Below, piece by piece: positions 35,179 through 45,387 of a stretch of DNA of 50,321 bases. The stretch is from Thiomargarita sp. (GTDB taxonomy: Bacteria; Pseudomonadota; Gammaproteobacteria; Beggiatoales; Beggiatoaceae). Made by a program: the position numbers and the translations under genes. The notes beneath the pieces were generated by a model, which ran no database searches, was not told the origin of the DNA, and saw only the letters and a program-made list of their open reading frames with translations. Location of the stretch: contig DYRG01000007.1 of the NCBI GenBank assembly GCA_020718845.1, forward strand, positions 35,908 to 86,228, given 5' to 3'. Numbering within the stretch: the stretch's first letter is position 1; every line of letters begins with the position of its first letter.

Positions 35179-37065
35179 ATGTCCACAGAAATAATTAGCC
35201 AATTTTCGCAACTGGCACTTGCACCCGAAGTTCTCCAAGCCGTCAACGAAGTAGGTTACGAAACCCCCTCGCAGATTCAAGCGCAAAGCATTCCTCCTTT
35301 ACTCGACGGACGCGATCTGCTCGGTCAAGCACAAACAGGTACGGGCAAAACCGCCGCCTTTGCATTGCCCTTATTAACGCGCATCGATGTCAATAAAAAT
35401 TTTACACAATTATTAGTTTTAACGCCGACCCGCGAACTCGCCATTCAAGTCGCCGAAGCGATGCAAAAATATGCTAGATATATCAAAGGCTTCCATATTT
35501 TGCCAGTGTACGGCGGTCAAGGCATGAGCACCCAATTACGTCAATTAAAACGCGGCGTTCATGCGGTGGTTGGCACACCTGGGCGGATTTTGGATCATTT
35601 ACGGCGCGGCACGTTAGAACTCGATCAATTGAGCTGCTTAGTTTTAGATGAAGCTGACGAAATGTTGCGGATGGGTTTTATCGATGACGTGAATGAAATT
35701 CTCGATCACACGCCCAAAAGTCGCCAAGTTGCGTTGTTTTCCGCGACGATGCCCGATGAAATTCGTCACATCGCCCGCAAACATTTGCGCGACCCCGTTG
35801 AAATCCGTATTCAAACTAAAACCGTCACCGTCGACAGCGTCAATCAACGTTATTGGCAAGTCACGGGAACGCACAAAATCGATGCGTTAACCCGCATTTT
35901 AGAAATTGAAGAATTTGATGCAATTATTATTTTCGTGCGCACTAAAACGGAAACCGTTGAATTAGCTGAAAAATTAGAAGCTCGAGGTTATGCGTGTTCT
36001 CCTTTGAATGGCGATATGAATCAACCCATTAGAGAAAGAACTATTGAAAATTTGAGAAACGGTTCTTTAGATATTGTGATTGCAACTGACGTTGCGGCGC
36101 GTGGTTTGAACGTTGAAAGAATTTCTCACGTTATTAATTACGATATTCCAACCGACACAGAGGCTTATGTTCATCGTATTGGAAGAACAGGTCGAGCGGG
36201 TAGAAAAGGTGAGGCGATTTTATTTGTTTCTCCGCGTGAGCAACGGATGTTACGCGCTATTGAAAAAGCCACTCGCCAACCCATTACACCGATGCAATTA
36301 CCTAGTCACGATGATATTGTTGATAAACGCATTACTCAATTTAAAGAAACCATTTCAAAAACTTTAGAAGCTCAAGATTTAGCGTTCTTTGAAGATTTAA
36401 TTAATGGTTATCAACAAGAACATAACACTGGAATGAGTGAAATTGCGGCGGCTTTAGCATTTCTAGTTCAAAAAGAACGTCCTTTAATTGTCAAAAAGAA
36501 AACCCCCAAAGAAAAAGCCGCAGATGATCAATTAATGGAACGTGAAAGAGAACGTGCAGAACGCTCAGATCGTCCCGATAGAAACCGCAGAGAACGTCCA
36601 CCTCGTGATGATTCTCCACCCGTATTTCACAGCCATGAAGTGGGCATGGTGCGTTATAGAATTGAAGTGGGCAGATCGCACGGTGTGCAACCTAAACATA
36701 TTGTTGGCGCGATTGCAAACGAAGCGGGAATTGATAGCAAAAATATTGGTCAAATCAAGTTATTTGACGATTTTAGCACGATTGATTTACCTGATGGAAT
36801 GTCAAAAGAAGTTTTAAAACATTTGCACAAAATTTGGGTATGTGGTCAGCAATTACAAATGAGCGTTGCAAGTGGCGCAGAAATGGGTGAGGAAAGAGTC
36901 AGTCGACCTCGTTCAACAACTAGTGAAACTCCACGTCCGCGTCGCCTTTCTAGTGAACGTTCAGAACGTGGTTCAGAAAGAGGGGAAAGAAGGGGAGAAC
37001 GCAGTGAACGTTCCTCTTCAGCAAAACCAAGAGCAAGTTCTCCACGTCCTCCTAAAAAACGCTAA
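35179..37065 (+). CDS. deaD: Cold-shock DEAD-box RNA helicase CsdA/DeaD
   Basis: A 628-residue helicase, nearly the same length as E. coli DeaD (629). The Q motif region is GYETPSQIQAQSIPPLLDGRD. Walker A is AQTGTGKT, followed by PTRELAIQ, DEAD in LVLDEADEMLRMGF, SAT in LFSATMP, and YVHRIGRTGRAGRKG. The DbpA-type RNA-binding domain with VGMVRYRIEVGRSHGV is near 500. The tail is rich in Arg/Ser/Glu (SERSERGSERGERRGERSER broken by position), as in CsdA. It remodels ribosome precursors and mRNAs in the cold. Confidence 0.95.
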   Translation: MSTEIISQFSQLALAPEVLQAVNEVGYETPSQIQAQSIPPLLDGRDLLGQAQTGTGKTAAFALPLLTRIDVNKNFTQLLVLTPTRELAIQVAEAMQKYARYIKGFHILPVYGGQGMSTQLRQLKRGVHAVVGTPGRILDHLRRGTLELDQLSCLVLDEADEMLRMGFIDDVNEILDHTPKSRQVALFSATMPDEIRHIARKHLRDPVEIRIQTKTVTVDSVNQRYWQVTGTHKIDALTRILEIEEFDAIIIFVRTKTETVELAEKLEARGYACSPLNGDMNQPIRERTIENLRNGSLDIVIATDVAARGLNVERISHVINYDIPTDTEAYVHRIGRTGRAGRKGEAILFVSPREQRMLRAIEKATRQPITPMQLPSHDDIVDKRITQFKETISKTLEAQDLAFFEDLINGYQQEHNTGMSEIAAALAFLVQKERPLIVKKKTPKEKAADDQLMERERERAERSDRPDRNRRERPPRDDSPPVFHSHEVGMVRYRIEVGRSHGVQPKHIVGAIANEAGIDSKNIGQIKLFDDFSTIDLPDGMSKEVLKHLHKIWVCGQQLQMSVASGAEMGEERVSRPRSTTSETPRPRRLSSERSERGSERGERRGERSERSSSAKPRASSPRPPKKR

Positions 37066-37373
37066 TTAAATAGCAAGTGGTATATTTTTAATGATCAATC
37101 AAGCAACTAACGAATATCATATAATTTATACCACTCCTTCCTATTATCAAAATGTAATTCATTCTACTTTTCAAATAACGCAACTTTATGATCGTGGTTA
37201 TGTTTTCAAATATACGAAAATACTCTCCTTCTTCTCTTTCTTCTAACCTTTATTCCTCTTAAAATATTATCCCGAACTCAGGTTATTTTACTTAAACGAT
37301 TATTCAAGATACTTTAATTTTTAAACTTATTTTATAAAATACTGGATAGTGCGAATCGCAGGGGAGAAAAAAA
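37066..37373. other. Gene-free gap with a dispersed repeat copy
   Basis: A 308-base AT-rich gap. AGTGGTATA near 37075-37083 has an inverted partner near 37126-37134. A 19-base repeat at 37267-37285 is the reverse complement of 12408-12426. A 51-codon frame from 37091 lacks a ribosome site and is not supported. Confidence 0.6.
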
Positions 37374-39761
37374 ATGAATGCGCAAACCCTTTATGAGAAA
37401 CTTCAACACGCGAAAAGTGAAGAAGATGTTAAGGATATTTATATCAAAGCATTGGGTTTAAAAAGCGTTACAAAAGGTTTGATTGATATTCGAACAGAAG
37501 AGATTTGGTTTGAAGCAAAAGATGGCAAAATTTCTCTGTATGCGATGTTCACGCAATTATTACATTATGTGCAGCAAGACCTTAATAAAGGTGAGAAACT
37601 TCCTCCGTTTTTAGCGGTGATCGATACCGAGAAAGCGGCGTTAATGAAAACAGAGGATGTTTTACCATTATTAAATAGAAAAACCGTTAAATGGGGAAAA
37701 TCTGCCAGTCAATATCCTAAAGCCGCGTTAGATGAAGTGTCGGCGTATATTGGAACATATTTTGTTTCATTTAAGATAGAAACGCATGAAGAAGAATTTA
37801 TAAATACCGTTAAAAATGCAATTAAAACAGGAGAAATTGTTCGCACGCAAATTACGCCCGATAATTTAAAGCAAGTCTTTGATAAATGGGTAAAAATGAT
37901 CGGTCAAGAAATTAATAAAATAGAGGAAAAAGATTATGCGTTGTTATTTTTTGCAGATATTATGCACGATGGTCAAAAATCAACCCACGATTTACCCGCA
38001 GAATTAATTCATGTGAATAATGCGCCCGCGTTTTCATTGTATGAGAAAATTTATAAATTAAATAATAAAGAAGGTTATCGGCAATTCTGGGCAATTTATC
38101 ACAAACCGCCCGCAGAAGAACATCGTAATAAATTATTAGAACGTCGAGATAGTTTAATTCCTTTAGATGAACGGAGTTTCAAAGGTGCATATTACACGCC
38201 GTTAGATGTGGTTGAGAAAGCCTACAATAAACTCACTGAAGTTTTGGGTAAGAACTGGCAAAAAAATTATTTAGTGTGGGATATGTGTTGCGGGGTAGGA
38301 AATTTAGAAGTAAAACATAACAATCCGCGTAATATTTTTATGAGCACTTTAGATCAAGCTGATGTGGATGTCATGAAAGCAACTAAAACTTGTATGGGGG
38401 CGCATCGGTTTCAATATGATTATTTGAATGACGACATTTCTGATAATGGAAAAATTGATTACACTTTAACAAAAAAAATTCCTAAAGAATTACAACTCGC
38501 CATTAAAGAAGGAAAAAAGATTTTAGTTTTAATTAATCCTCCTTATGCGGAATCAGGTGAAGGTTTTAGTAGTGGAAATAAAACTAATGTTGCGAAAACA
38601 AAATTTGCAAATACTGCAATGGCTAATTATGGTAAAGCAAGTAATGAACTTTTTACACAATTTATAGCTCGCATTGCGCAAGAAATACCCAATGCAACTA
38701 TTGCAATGTTTAGCAAATTAAAATATGTCAATGCACCTAATTTTGAGAAATTTAGACAAAATTGGAATGCTGAGTATTTAGGTGGTTTTATTGTTCACAG
38801 CAAAGCCTTTGATGGATTAAAAGGAGATTTTCCGATTGGTTTTTTAATTTGGAAAACAAATCAAAATGCTAAAAAGAAAACACCTATTACTGAAATCACT
38901 GCTGAAATTTTAGATAAAAACACTCAACCGATTGGTGAAAAGAAATTTTATAATTTACCAAATGACACTTTTTTAAGTGCATGGGTAAAACGTCCAAAGT
39001 CTAATAAAACTGAAGTTATTGCTCTAAAAAATGTAGTTTCACCAGCTATATTAAAAACAAGCATTTCAATGTGGTCTGATAATGCAATTGCTCATATGTT
39101 ATGTGATAGTAATGATATACAAAATGCGGTACAAACAGCGTTATTTTCTTCTACTCATGGAATTGGTCATAAAGGTGGTTTCTACATTAATTCAGAAAAC
39201 CTTTGGCAAGCGGCAATTGTTTTCACAGTTCGTCGAATAATAAAACCAACGTGGATTAATGACAGAGATCAATTTTTACAACCAAATCAAGAGCTTAATG
39301 ATGAATTTAAAAACGATTGTTTAATGTGGATGTTATTTAATGGCAGTAATTTAACGGCGAGTGCAAATGATTTAGAATGGAATGGAAAAAAGTGGTCAAT
39401 TGTGAATCATTTTATTCCTTTCACAGAAAGCGAAGTGAATTCATCAGAACGATTTGAATCGGATTTCATGGTGCAATATCTCAAGAAAAAGAAACTCTCA
39501 AAAGAAGCCAAAGCAGTTTTAAATGAAGGACGCGAATTGTGGAAAGCCTATTTTTCTTATACTGATGTGAGAAATGTGCGAGAGGAATTGAAATTAAATC
39601 GCCCCGATGTGGGTTGGTATCAAATCCGTAATGCTTTGAAAAGAAGAAACGAGAGCAGCGATTTCATTCCCGTAAGTTTTAGTGCATTTGAAATAGCTTA
39701 TAAAGTTTTATCAGAAAAATTACAACCATTGGTATTTGAATTGGGGTTTTTGAGAGAGTAG
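37374..39761 (+). CDS. Type IIG-like restriction enzyme/DNA adenine methyltransferase
   Basis: A 795-residue single-chain protein with an AGGGGAG ribosome site. Residues 35-50 have a D-X8-ExK pattern (Asp38, Glu47-Ala-Lys49 in IDIRTEEIWFEAKDG) that fits a PD-(D/E)xK nuclease. GAYYTPLDVVEKAY near 270 opens a gamma-type N6-adenine methylase. Motif I is DMCCGVGNLE (Asp303 to Gly309) and motif IV is NPPY (Asn388-Tyr391). The C-terminal 300 residues would be the target-recognition part. There is no separate specificity or nuclease gene beside it. Family logic says it both cuts unmodified DNA and methylates its own site. An Asp/Glu change would leave a pure methylase, but none is evident. Confidence 0.78.
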   Translation: MNAQTLYEKLQHAKSEEDVKDIYIKALGLKSVTKGLIDIRTEEIWFEAKDGKISLYAMFTQLLHYVQQDLNKGEKLPPFLAVIDTEKAALMKTEDVLPLLNRKTVKWGKSASQYPKAALDEVSAYIGTYFVSFKIETHEEEFINTVKNAIKTGEIVRTQITPDNLKQVFDKWVKMIGQEINKIEEKDYALLFFADIMHDGQKSTHDLPAELIHVNNAPAFSLYEKIYKLNNKEGYRQFWAIYHKPPAEEHRNKLLERRDSLIPLDERSFKGAYYTPLDVVEKAYNKLTEVLGKNWQKNYLVWDMCCGVGNLEVKHNNPRNIFMSTLDQADVDVMKATKTCMGAHRFQYDYLNDDISDNGKIDYTLTKKIPKELQLAIKEGKKILVLINPPYAESGEGFSSGNKTNVAKTKFANTAMANYGKASNELFTQFIARIAQEIPNATIAMFSKLKYVNAPNFEKFRQNWNAEYLGGFIVHSKAFDGLKGDFPIGFLIWKTNQNAKKKTPITEITAEILDKNTQPIGEKKFYNLPNDTFLSAWVKRPKSNKTEVIALKNVVSPAILKTSISMWSDNAIAHMLCDSNDIQNAVQTALFSSTHGIGHKGGFYINSENLWQAAIVFTVRRIIKPTWINDRDQFLQPNQELNDEFKNDCLMWMLFNGSNLTASANDLEWNGKKWSIVNHFIPFTESEVNSSERFESDFMVQYLKKKKLSKEAKAVLNEGRELWKAYFSYTDVRNVREELKLNRPDVGWYQIRNALKRRNESSDFIPVSFSAFEIAYKVLSEKLQPLVFELGFLRE

Positions 39762-40045
39762 AATATCATTGTTAGTGGCAAGATTGATAAACAAGCGTAT
39801 TTATTGAAGAAATCTTGGTGATTTTCAAAATGCTTAAAGCCGTTAAATAACGCATCAAAAGCCATTTTCAAAAATAAAAACATTCACTTGTGGTTTAATT
39901 TATTTATATAATTAGGCGAATTCCTTTGGGGATCAAATTTTGCAAAATGGGAAAGTTCACAGTCTTGACAATAAGATGCTGACGATTGTTAAGGAATCGG
40001 TTAAACTTTGTATAGTTTCAGTTTGATTATAGGTGAGAAATCGCC

Positions 40046-43000
40046 ATGCCGTTGCCATTAATAGCATTGCCCTCGCAGCCGCCCCGCGATGAAGTGGACG
40101 AGGAAATTTTAGATATTTTCGTCGAAGAAGTCGCCGAAGTGCTTGAAGACATTAAAAATAATCTCATTGCGTGGAAACAAAATCCCTCCGACCGCGATGC
40201 GTTGACTAATTTGCGCCGTGCGTTCCATACCCTTAAAGGGAGTGGGCGATTGGTCGGGGCGTTGGTGATTGGCGAACTGGGTTGGCGTTTTGAAAGTATG
40301 CTTAATCGTTTGCTCGACGGAACAATGCAGCGAAATCATAATGTCTTGAAATTATTAGATAAAATTGAAGACCATCTTCCTCAAATGGTCGAAGATTTTC
40401 GCGCAGGCATCACCAAACCGCCTTTCGAAGTGCATTTGTTGATCTCGCAAGCCGATCACATTACCACCACTAGAGGTGCGGAAATCGGCGAATTTGAAGG
40501 CGAGCACGCTCAAGAAACCATTGATCATAAAGAAGAAATTGCTGCGCCCGTTGTCGAAGAAGAAAAAATTACCCCGCCGCCGCCCGTTGTGGTCGAAGAA
40601 ATTCCGCCCGCAACCGTAAAAACCCAAGCCGCTGAAAAATCACCCGAAACCACCACACGACCACCACCATTGCCAGCGGGTGTGCAACCTGATGTTTTGA
40701 AAAAGATTTTCTTAACGGAAGCAACGCAGCATCTTAAAACCTTAAAAGCGTTCTTAATTCAAGCGCGTCAATCGACAACCGTTCTTCCAACCGAAACTTT
40801 AATGCGTGCTCTGCATACTTTAAATGGAAGTTCTCGAAGCGTAGGATTGCCAGAAGTCGCTGTTTTAGCCGCACCAATGGAACAATACACCAATCTTTGC
40901 TTAGAAAATCATTTGCCTTTTAAAAAAGAAGTTCTTACCCTGTTGATCGAAAGCGGCAAATTACTCGAACAAACCCTACAACATGGCAAAATTAGTGATC
41001 CCGACAAACACCAGTTGTTATTAAATAATTGGCAAAAATTGCTCAACTCATTCTCAGCGCACGATGACAAGAAAGTAATGCCCACGCCTTCTATTATTGA
41101 AACCTCAAAACACGCACCTGTTGCTCATATTTCTTCTCCCTCACTTCCTACCACGCCACAACCTAAATCGGTTAAATCAGAAATGCCCACTGAAACTGCC
41201 GATGAGTTCATGGAAATTTTCCTCGATGAAGCAGAAGAAATCTTAGAAACCTGCCAATCCTTACTTGGACGTTGGCAATCTTCCCCAAATTCAATGCCAC
41301 TTTTAAAAGAACTTCAACGCGAATTACATACCCTAAAAGGTGGGGCGCGAATGGTAGGTATTTCGGCAATGGGTGATTTAAGCCATCAACTAGAATCCGT
41401 ATTAACTAAAATCGTTGATGGCAATGCACAATCTAATCCTATTCTTCAAGGCATTGTTCAGGAAAGTGTTGATGAACTTGCAACCATGCTAGAAACCGTT
41501 CGAACGGGAGGAACACCACATCCAGCTCAACATTTAATTAATAAAATAGCAGGCGCATTAGATATAAGCAATGCCGTTGAACATCCAACTGCAAAATCAG
41601 AACTCGTTGAAACTAAGTCAGAAAAAGTTGAGAAAGTTGCAAAAATAGATAAATCTGAAGAAAATCAAAGCAATGAAACCTCTGGCTCTGATCCCGATGA
41701 ACGAGTTCGAGTAAGCGCATCATTAATCGATAAATTAACCAATTTAGCGGGTGAAATGGCGATTTCTCGGGCGCATATGGAACAACAACAAGGGGCAGTG
41801 AAAACTAACATCATTGAAATGGAACAAACCGTGATGCGGTTGCGCGATCAATTACGGCGTTTAGAAATCGAAACCGAAGTTCAAATTATTTCAAATTATA
41901 GCCATGCCATTGTTCCCTCTTTTGGAATGGATAAGCGTCAACCCAATAGTAGTGATGATTTTGATTTGTTAGAAATGGATCGTTTCTCAACCTTGCAACA
42001 ACTTTCTCGAAGTTTAATGGAAACCGTTAATGATTTGCAAAACATTCAAGATAGTTTGAGAAACTTAACCCGTCAAAGTGATTCATTGCTCATTCAACAA
42101 AATAGAATCGGTGCAGAATTACAAGACGGTATTATGCGGACTCGAATGATACCCTTTTCTCAAATCTCACCTCGTTTGCATCGCATTGCACGTTTAACGT
42201 CGCGTGAATTACATAAAAAAGTCAATTTTGTAATCAACGATGATACGATTGAATTTGAAAGAACGGTTTTAAATAGAATTGTCGCGCCGCTTGAACATAT
42301 GTTGAGAAACGCGATTGGTCACGGGATTGAAGAATCCGAAATCCGCGTCAAAGCAGGCAAACCCGACATGGCGACCATCCGCATCGATTTGGCGCAAGAA
42401 GGCGCAGAATTAGTGTTGAGATTAAGCGACGACGGCGGCGGTTTGAATTACGAAGCGATCCGCGAAAAAGCGCAGGCTCGAGGGCTTTTAAAAGCGGGAC
42501 AAAGGGTTTCAGATCAAGAACTTAGCCGATTTATTTTAGAACCCGCGTTCTCGACCGCCAAAGCAATTACCCAAGTTTCAGGTCGCGGTGTCGGAATGGA
42601 CATCGCCAATAGTGAAATTCGCGCGCTCGGCGGAACGCTGAATATTTTATCGACACGCGGACTAGGCACGACTTTTGAAATTCGCCTGCCGTTGTCGTTG
42701 ACGATTAGCCAAGCCCTTTTAGTGCACGTCGGCGAAGAAACGATGGCGATCCCATTGCACAACGTCGACGCGGTGATGCGTTTGCCACGTCAAGAAGTTT
42801 TCTTAGAAAACAACGAAGAACGTTTCCATTCGTATATGCACCACGATTATCGAATCGCGCATCTTGCTGATTTACTTAGATTTCCACGAGCATCGGTCGA
42901 TACCTCACTTTTGCCAGTGTTATTGGTGAGTTCGGGCAAACATCGAGTCGCGTTAGTCGTTGATATGATTGAAGGAAGTCGTGAAGTCGTCATGAAATCG

Positions 43001-43534
43001 GTCGGACCACAATTAAGCGCGATTCGGTGGATTTCGGGCGCGACCATTTTAGGCGACGGGCGCGTGGTAATTATTTTGGATATGCTGACGTTATTGCGCA
43101 GTAATTTAGAAACGCCCACCAAAATTACCTATCAAGACAATACGTTACAAGTACAAGAAAAAGCATTGGCGAAAACCATTATGGTTGTGGATGATTCGAT
43201 TACGGTTCGAAAAGTCACTGCGAACTTGTTGAAACGTCAAGGCTGGGAAGTCGTGACCGCGAAAGACGGCGTGGACGCGGTGGCGCAATTGCAGGAAGTC
43301 GTGCCCGATTTAATGTTGCTCGACGTTGAAATGCCGCGCATGGATGGTTTTGAACTCGCCACCCAAATCCGCAACACCGAACATTTACGCCACATCCCCA
43401 TCATCATGATCACGTCGCGCACGGGCACAAAACATCGTGAACGCGCTTCCAAAATCGGCATCGACCGTCATCTCGGCAAACCTTTCAACGAACAAGAATT
43501 ACTAGAAAACATTAATTCTTTATTGCCAGCCTAA
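40046..43534 (+). CDS. chpA: ChpA/PilL-type hybrid chemosensory kinase
   Basis: A 1162-residue CheA-like kinase. Three histidine phosphotransfer domains carry phospho-His in FHTLKGSGRLVG (His61), LHTLNGSSRSVG (His257) and LHTLKGGARMVG (His428), with Pro-rich linkers between. A CheA dimerisation and ATPase core follows (LEHMLRNAIGHGIEESE N-box, GRGVGMDIANSEI G-box). A CheW-like domain comes next, then a C-terminal receiver (VVDDSITVRK from 1047, phospho-Asp1093 in LLDVEMP). In Pseudomonas, ChpA controls twitching and surface sensing with PilG/H/I/J. None of those partners is in the window. P. aeruginosa ChpA is larger, with more Hpt domains. Confidence 0.9.
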   Translation: MPLPLIALPSQPPRDEVDEEILDIFVEEVAEVLEDIKNNLIAWKQNPSDRDALTNLRRAFHTLKGSGRLVGALVIGELGWRFESMLNRLLDGTMQRNHNVLKLLDKIEDHLPQMVEDFRAGITKPPFEVHLLISQADHITTTRGAEIGEFEGEHAQETIDHKEEIAAPVVEEEKITPPPPVVVEEIPPATVKTQAAEKSPETTTRPPPLPAGVQPDVLKKIFLTEATQHLKTLKAFLIQARQSTTVLPTETLMRALHTLNGSSRSVGLPEVAVLAAPMEQYTNLCLENHLPFKKEVLTLLIESGKLLEQTLQHGKISDPDKHQLLLNNWQKLLNSFSAHDDKKVMPTPSIIETSKHAPVAHISSPSLPTTPQPKSVKSEMPTETADEFMEIFLDEAEEILETCQSLLGRWQSSPNSMPLLKELQRELHTLKGGARMVGISAMGDLSHQLESVLTKIVDGNAQSNPILQGIVQESVDELATMLETVRTGGTPHPAQHLINKIAGALDISNAVEHPTAKSELVETKSEKVEKVAKIDKSEENQSNETSGSDPDERVRVSASLIDKLTNLAGEMAISRAHMEQQQGAVKTNIIEMEQTVMRLRDQLRRLEIETEVQIISNYSHAIVPSFGMDKRQPNSSDDFDLLEMDRFSTLQQLSRSLMETVNDLQNIQDSLRNLTRQSDSLLIQQNRIGAELQDGIMRTRMIPFSQISPRLHRIARLTSRELHKKVNFVINDDTIEFERTVLNRIVAPLEHMLRNAIGHGIEESEIRVKAGKPDMATIRIDLAQEGAELVLRLSDDGGGLNYEAIREKAQARGLLKAGQRVSDQELSRFILEPAFSTAKAITQVSGRGVGMDIANSEIRALGGTLNILSTRGLGTTFEIRLPLSLTISQALLVHVGEETMAIPLHNVDAVMRLPRQEVFLENNEERFHSYMHHDYRIAHLADLLRFPRASVDTSLLPVLLVSSGKHRVALVVDMIEGSREVVMKSVGPQLSAIRWISGATILGDGRVVIILDMLTLLRSNLETPTKITYQDNTLQVQEKALAKTIMVVDDSITVRKVTANLLKRQGWEVVTAKDGVDAVAQLQEVVPDLMLLDVEMPRMDGFELATQIRNTEHLRHIPIIMITSRTGTKHRERASKIGIDRHLGKPFNEQELLENINSLLPA

Positions 43535-43541
43535 AGTTTCT

Positions 43542-43580
43542 CTCGTTATCAAACCAAAATTTGGTAACGAGTTTTATTTT
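43542..43580 (+). terminator. Terminator of chpA
   Basis: CTCGTTATCAAA (43542-43553) pairs with TTTGGTAACGAG (43560-43571) with one mismatch/G-U and runs into TTTTATTTT. Confidence 0.82.
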
Positions 43581-43731
43581 AAACTGATGCTAAACGTGAG
43601 TGGAAAACAGATTTGTAAAAAGAAAATTAGAATTTGAAAAACTGTAGATGCCAGAATTAAATTGCACAGATTTCATCCGACAACCCATTCTTGAGTTGAT
43701 ACAAATAGAATTTTACAGAGAAAATGTTGTA

Positions 43732-45066
43732 TTAGTTAATGGTGTATTCATAAGAATGGGTTTCTAAATGGTGAGAAATAGTTTTAGAAACATGGTGATG
43801 ATGAGCGGAAGCATTTATTTTAGAACGGCTTTTATTTGCATTTTGTTTGACGTGACAAGGCAAATACAAAGAAAAAGTGCTCCCAATTCCTACATGACTT
43901 GAAACATCGATGTAACCGCCCATCATTTCTACAAATTCACGAGTAATCGCCAAACCTAAACCCGTTCCTCCATACACTCGAGTGGTCGAATTATCAGCTT
44001 GCACAAAGGGTTCAAATAGCGTTTTGATTTTAGTTTGCTCCATGCCAATTCCTTGATCTTGAACGCGAAAAACCACCCATTCTTCACCCTGAATAAACAT
44101 CGGATACACTGCAAAATAAACCTCAGTTCGATTAGAAAATTTCGCCGCGTTGCTCAATAAATTCAATAAGCATTGCCGCACCTTCATGATATCTGCTTTC
44201 ATTTCTAAAGGCACATTTGCATAATCAGTTTTCAAATAATTTTGATTATTTTCCATGACAGGTAAAACCATTTGAATAATATTATGAAGCATTTGTGGTA
44301 AATTGAAGTTTTCAATATGTAATTCCATTTTACCAGCTTCAATTTTTGAAATGTCTAAAATCGCGCTAATAATATCTAATAAATGCTCACCAGCCTTTTC
44401 AATATTATTCACATCAGAAATAAATTCCTCACTATCTGCATCTTGCATATCTTCACGCAAAATTTGACTATAACCAATAATTGCATTTAGAGGTGTTCTC
44501 AATTCGTGGCTCATATTTGCTAAGAATTGACTCTTTGCTAAATTAGCTGCTTTTGCTTCGTGCATTGCTTGGTTTAATTCAATGCTACGTTGTTCTAACT
44601 GCACGATTTTATGGGCTAATTCACGATCATAATTACGAAATTTTAAATCAGTAATTGCTTTCAATAAATCCATCACCATTCCAATCCCACAATATGCCCC
44701 TTCATGCACAATAATGAAATCTTCTGTCACGGGTGTTTGCATATTATCTGTTAAATATTGACTGGCTTCTTCCAAACATAAATCATGATCTAATTTCAAA
44801 GGGCGATTATTCATAAAATGTGTCACGGGTTTCTTTCCATACACTTCTCGACCAAATGGCATAAGAAAAATCTTTAAAATTTGATAACGACTAATTACGC
44901 CAATCGGACGATTATCTTTAACAATTGGCAAAGAAAGTAATTGCTGGCTTTCTGGCAATAGAAAACGCTCAGCAGCTTGCTCTAAAGGACAATCTGGCGT
45001 TAAAGGTTGCACTGGCATAATTAATGAAGCAACTGTTTCTATGCTTTTCAAATGAGGCAATGACAT
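43732..45066 (-). CDS. Cytoplasmic histidine kinase with CBS-domain sensor
   Basis: A 444-residue kinase with no membrane segment. Residues 15-130 look like a tandem CBS pair ([22 protein letters not shown] and the later [21 protein letters not shown]). A coiled linker follows, then a HisKA domain with His187 in [20 protein letters not shown]. The ATPase boxes are [20 protein letters not shown] and [19 protein letters not shown]. There is no receiver on the protein. CBS pairs bind adenine nucleotides or AdoMet, so it may read energy or nucleotide state. A His-rich tail ([19 protein letters not shown]) is odd and could bind metal. Confidence 0.85.
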   Translation of the reverse strand: MSLPHLKSIETVASLIMPVQPLTPDCPLEQAAERFLLPESQQLLSLPIVKDNRPIGVISRYQILKIFLMPFGREVYGKKPVTHFMNNRPLKLDHDLCLEEASQYLTDNMQTPVTEDFIIVHEGAYCGIGMVMDLLKAITDLKFRNYDRELAHKIVQLEQRSIELNQAMHEAKAANLAKSQFLANMSHELRTPLNAIIGYSQILREDMQDADSEEFISDVNNIEKAGEHLLDIISAILDISKIEAGKMELHIENFNLPQMLHNIIQMVLPVMENNQNYLKTDYANVPLEMKADIMKVRQCLLNLLSNAAKFSNRTEVYFAVYPMFIQGEEWVVFRVQDQGIGMEQTKIKTLFEPFVQADNSTTRVYGGTGLGLAITREFVEMMGGYIDVSSHVGIGSTFSLYLPCHVKQNANKSRSKINASAHHHHVSKTISHHLETHSYEYTIN

Positions 45067-45387
45067 AATTTTTAACCTTCTTAGAAATATTTCCCAAAAG
45101 TGTAGATCAAAACTATGACAAAATAATGACTTTAAATAAAGATGCTAAAACTATAAATTAGAATTTAAGAAAAAAAACATGAAAAAGAACTTATTTTTTT
45201 AGTAAAATTTATTATAAAAGCATTAGAAGAATTTATTTTTATGTAAGGCAAAATATGGCAAGAATTGTAAATCAAAAGGAGATAATAAAATAAGCCTTAG
45301 CGTTGAGCATTAGTGTAAATTTAGGTGAAGAAAAATGTTATAATTATCGCCAATTTGGAACTCATTAAATTTGTAAAAAAGGACTGT
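45067..45387. other. AT-rich gap between divergent kinase and hisS
   Basis: A 321-base region with very high A/T content must hold the promoters of both divergent genes. I see no convincing -35/-10 pair, no repeat and no small gene. Confidence 0.5.

Noticed and set aside
37091-37246. 51-codon frame after deaD
   Set aside because: No ribosome site, low-complexity end, no recognisable family; kept only as part of the gap description.
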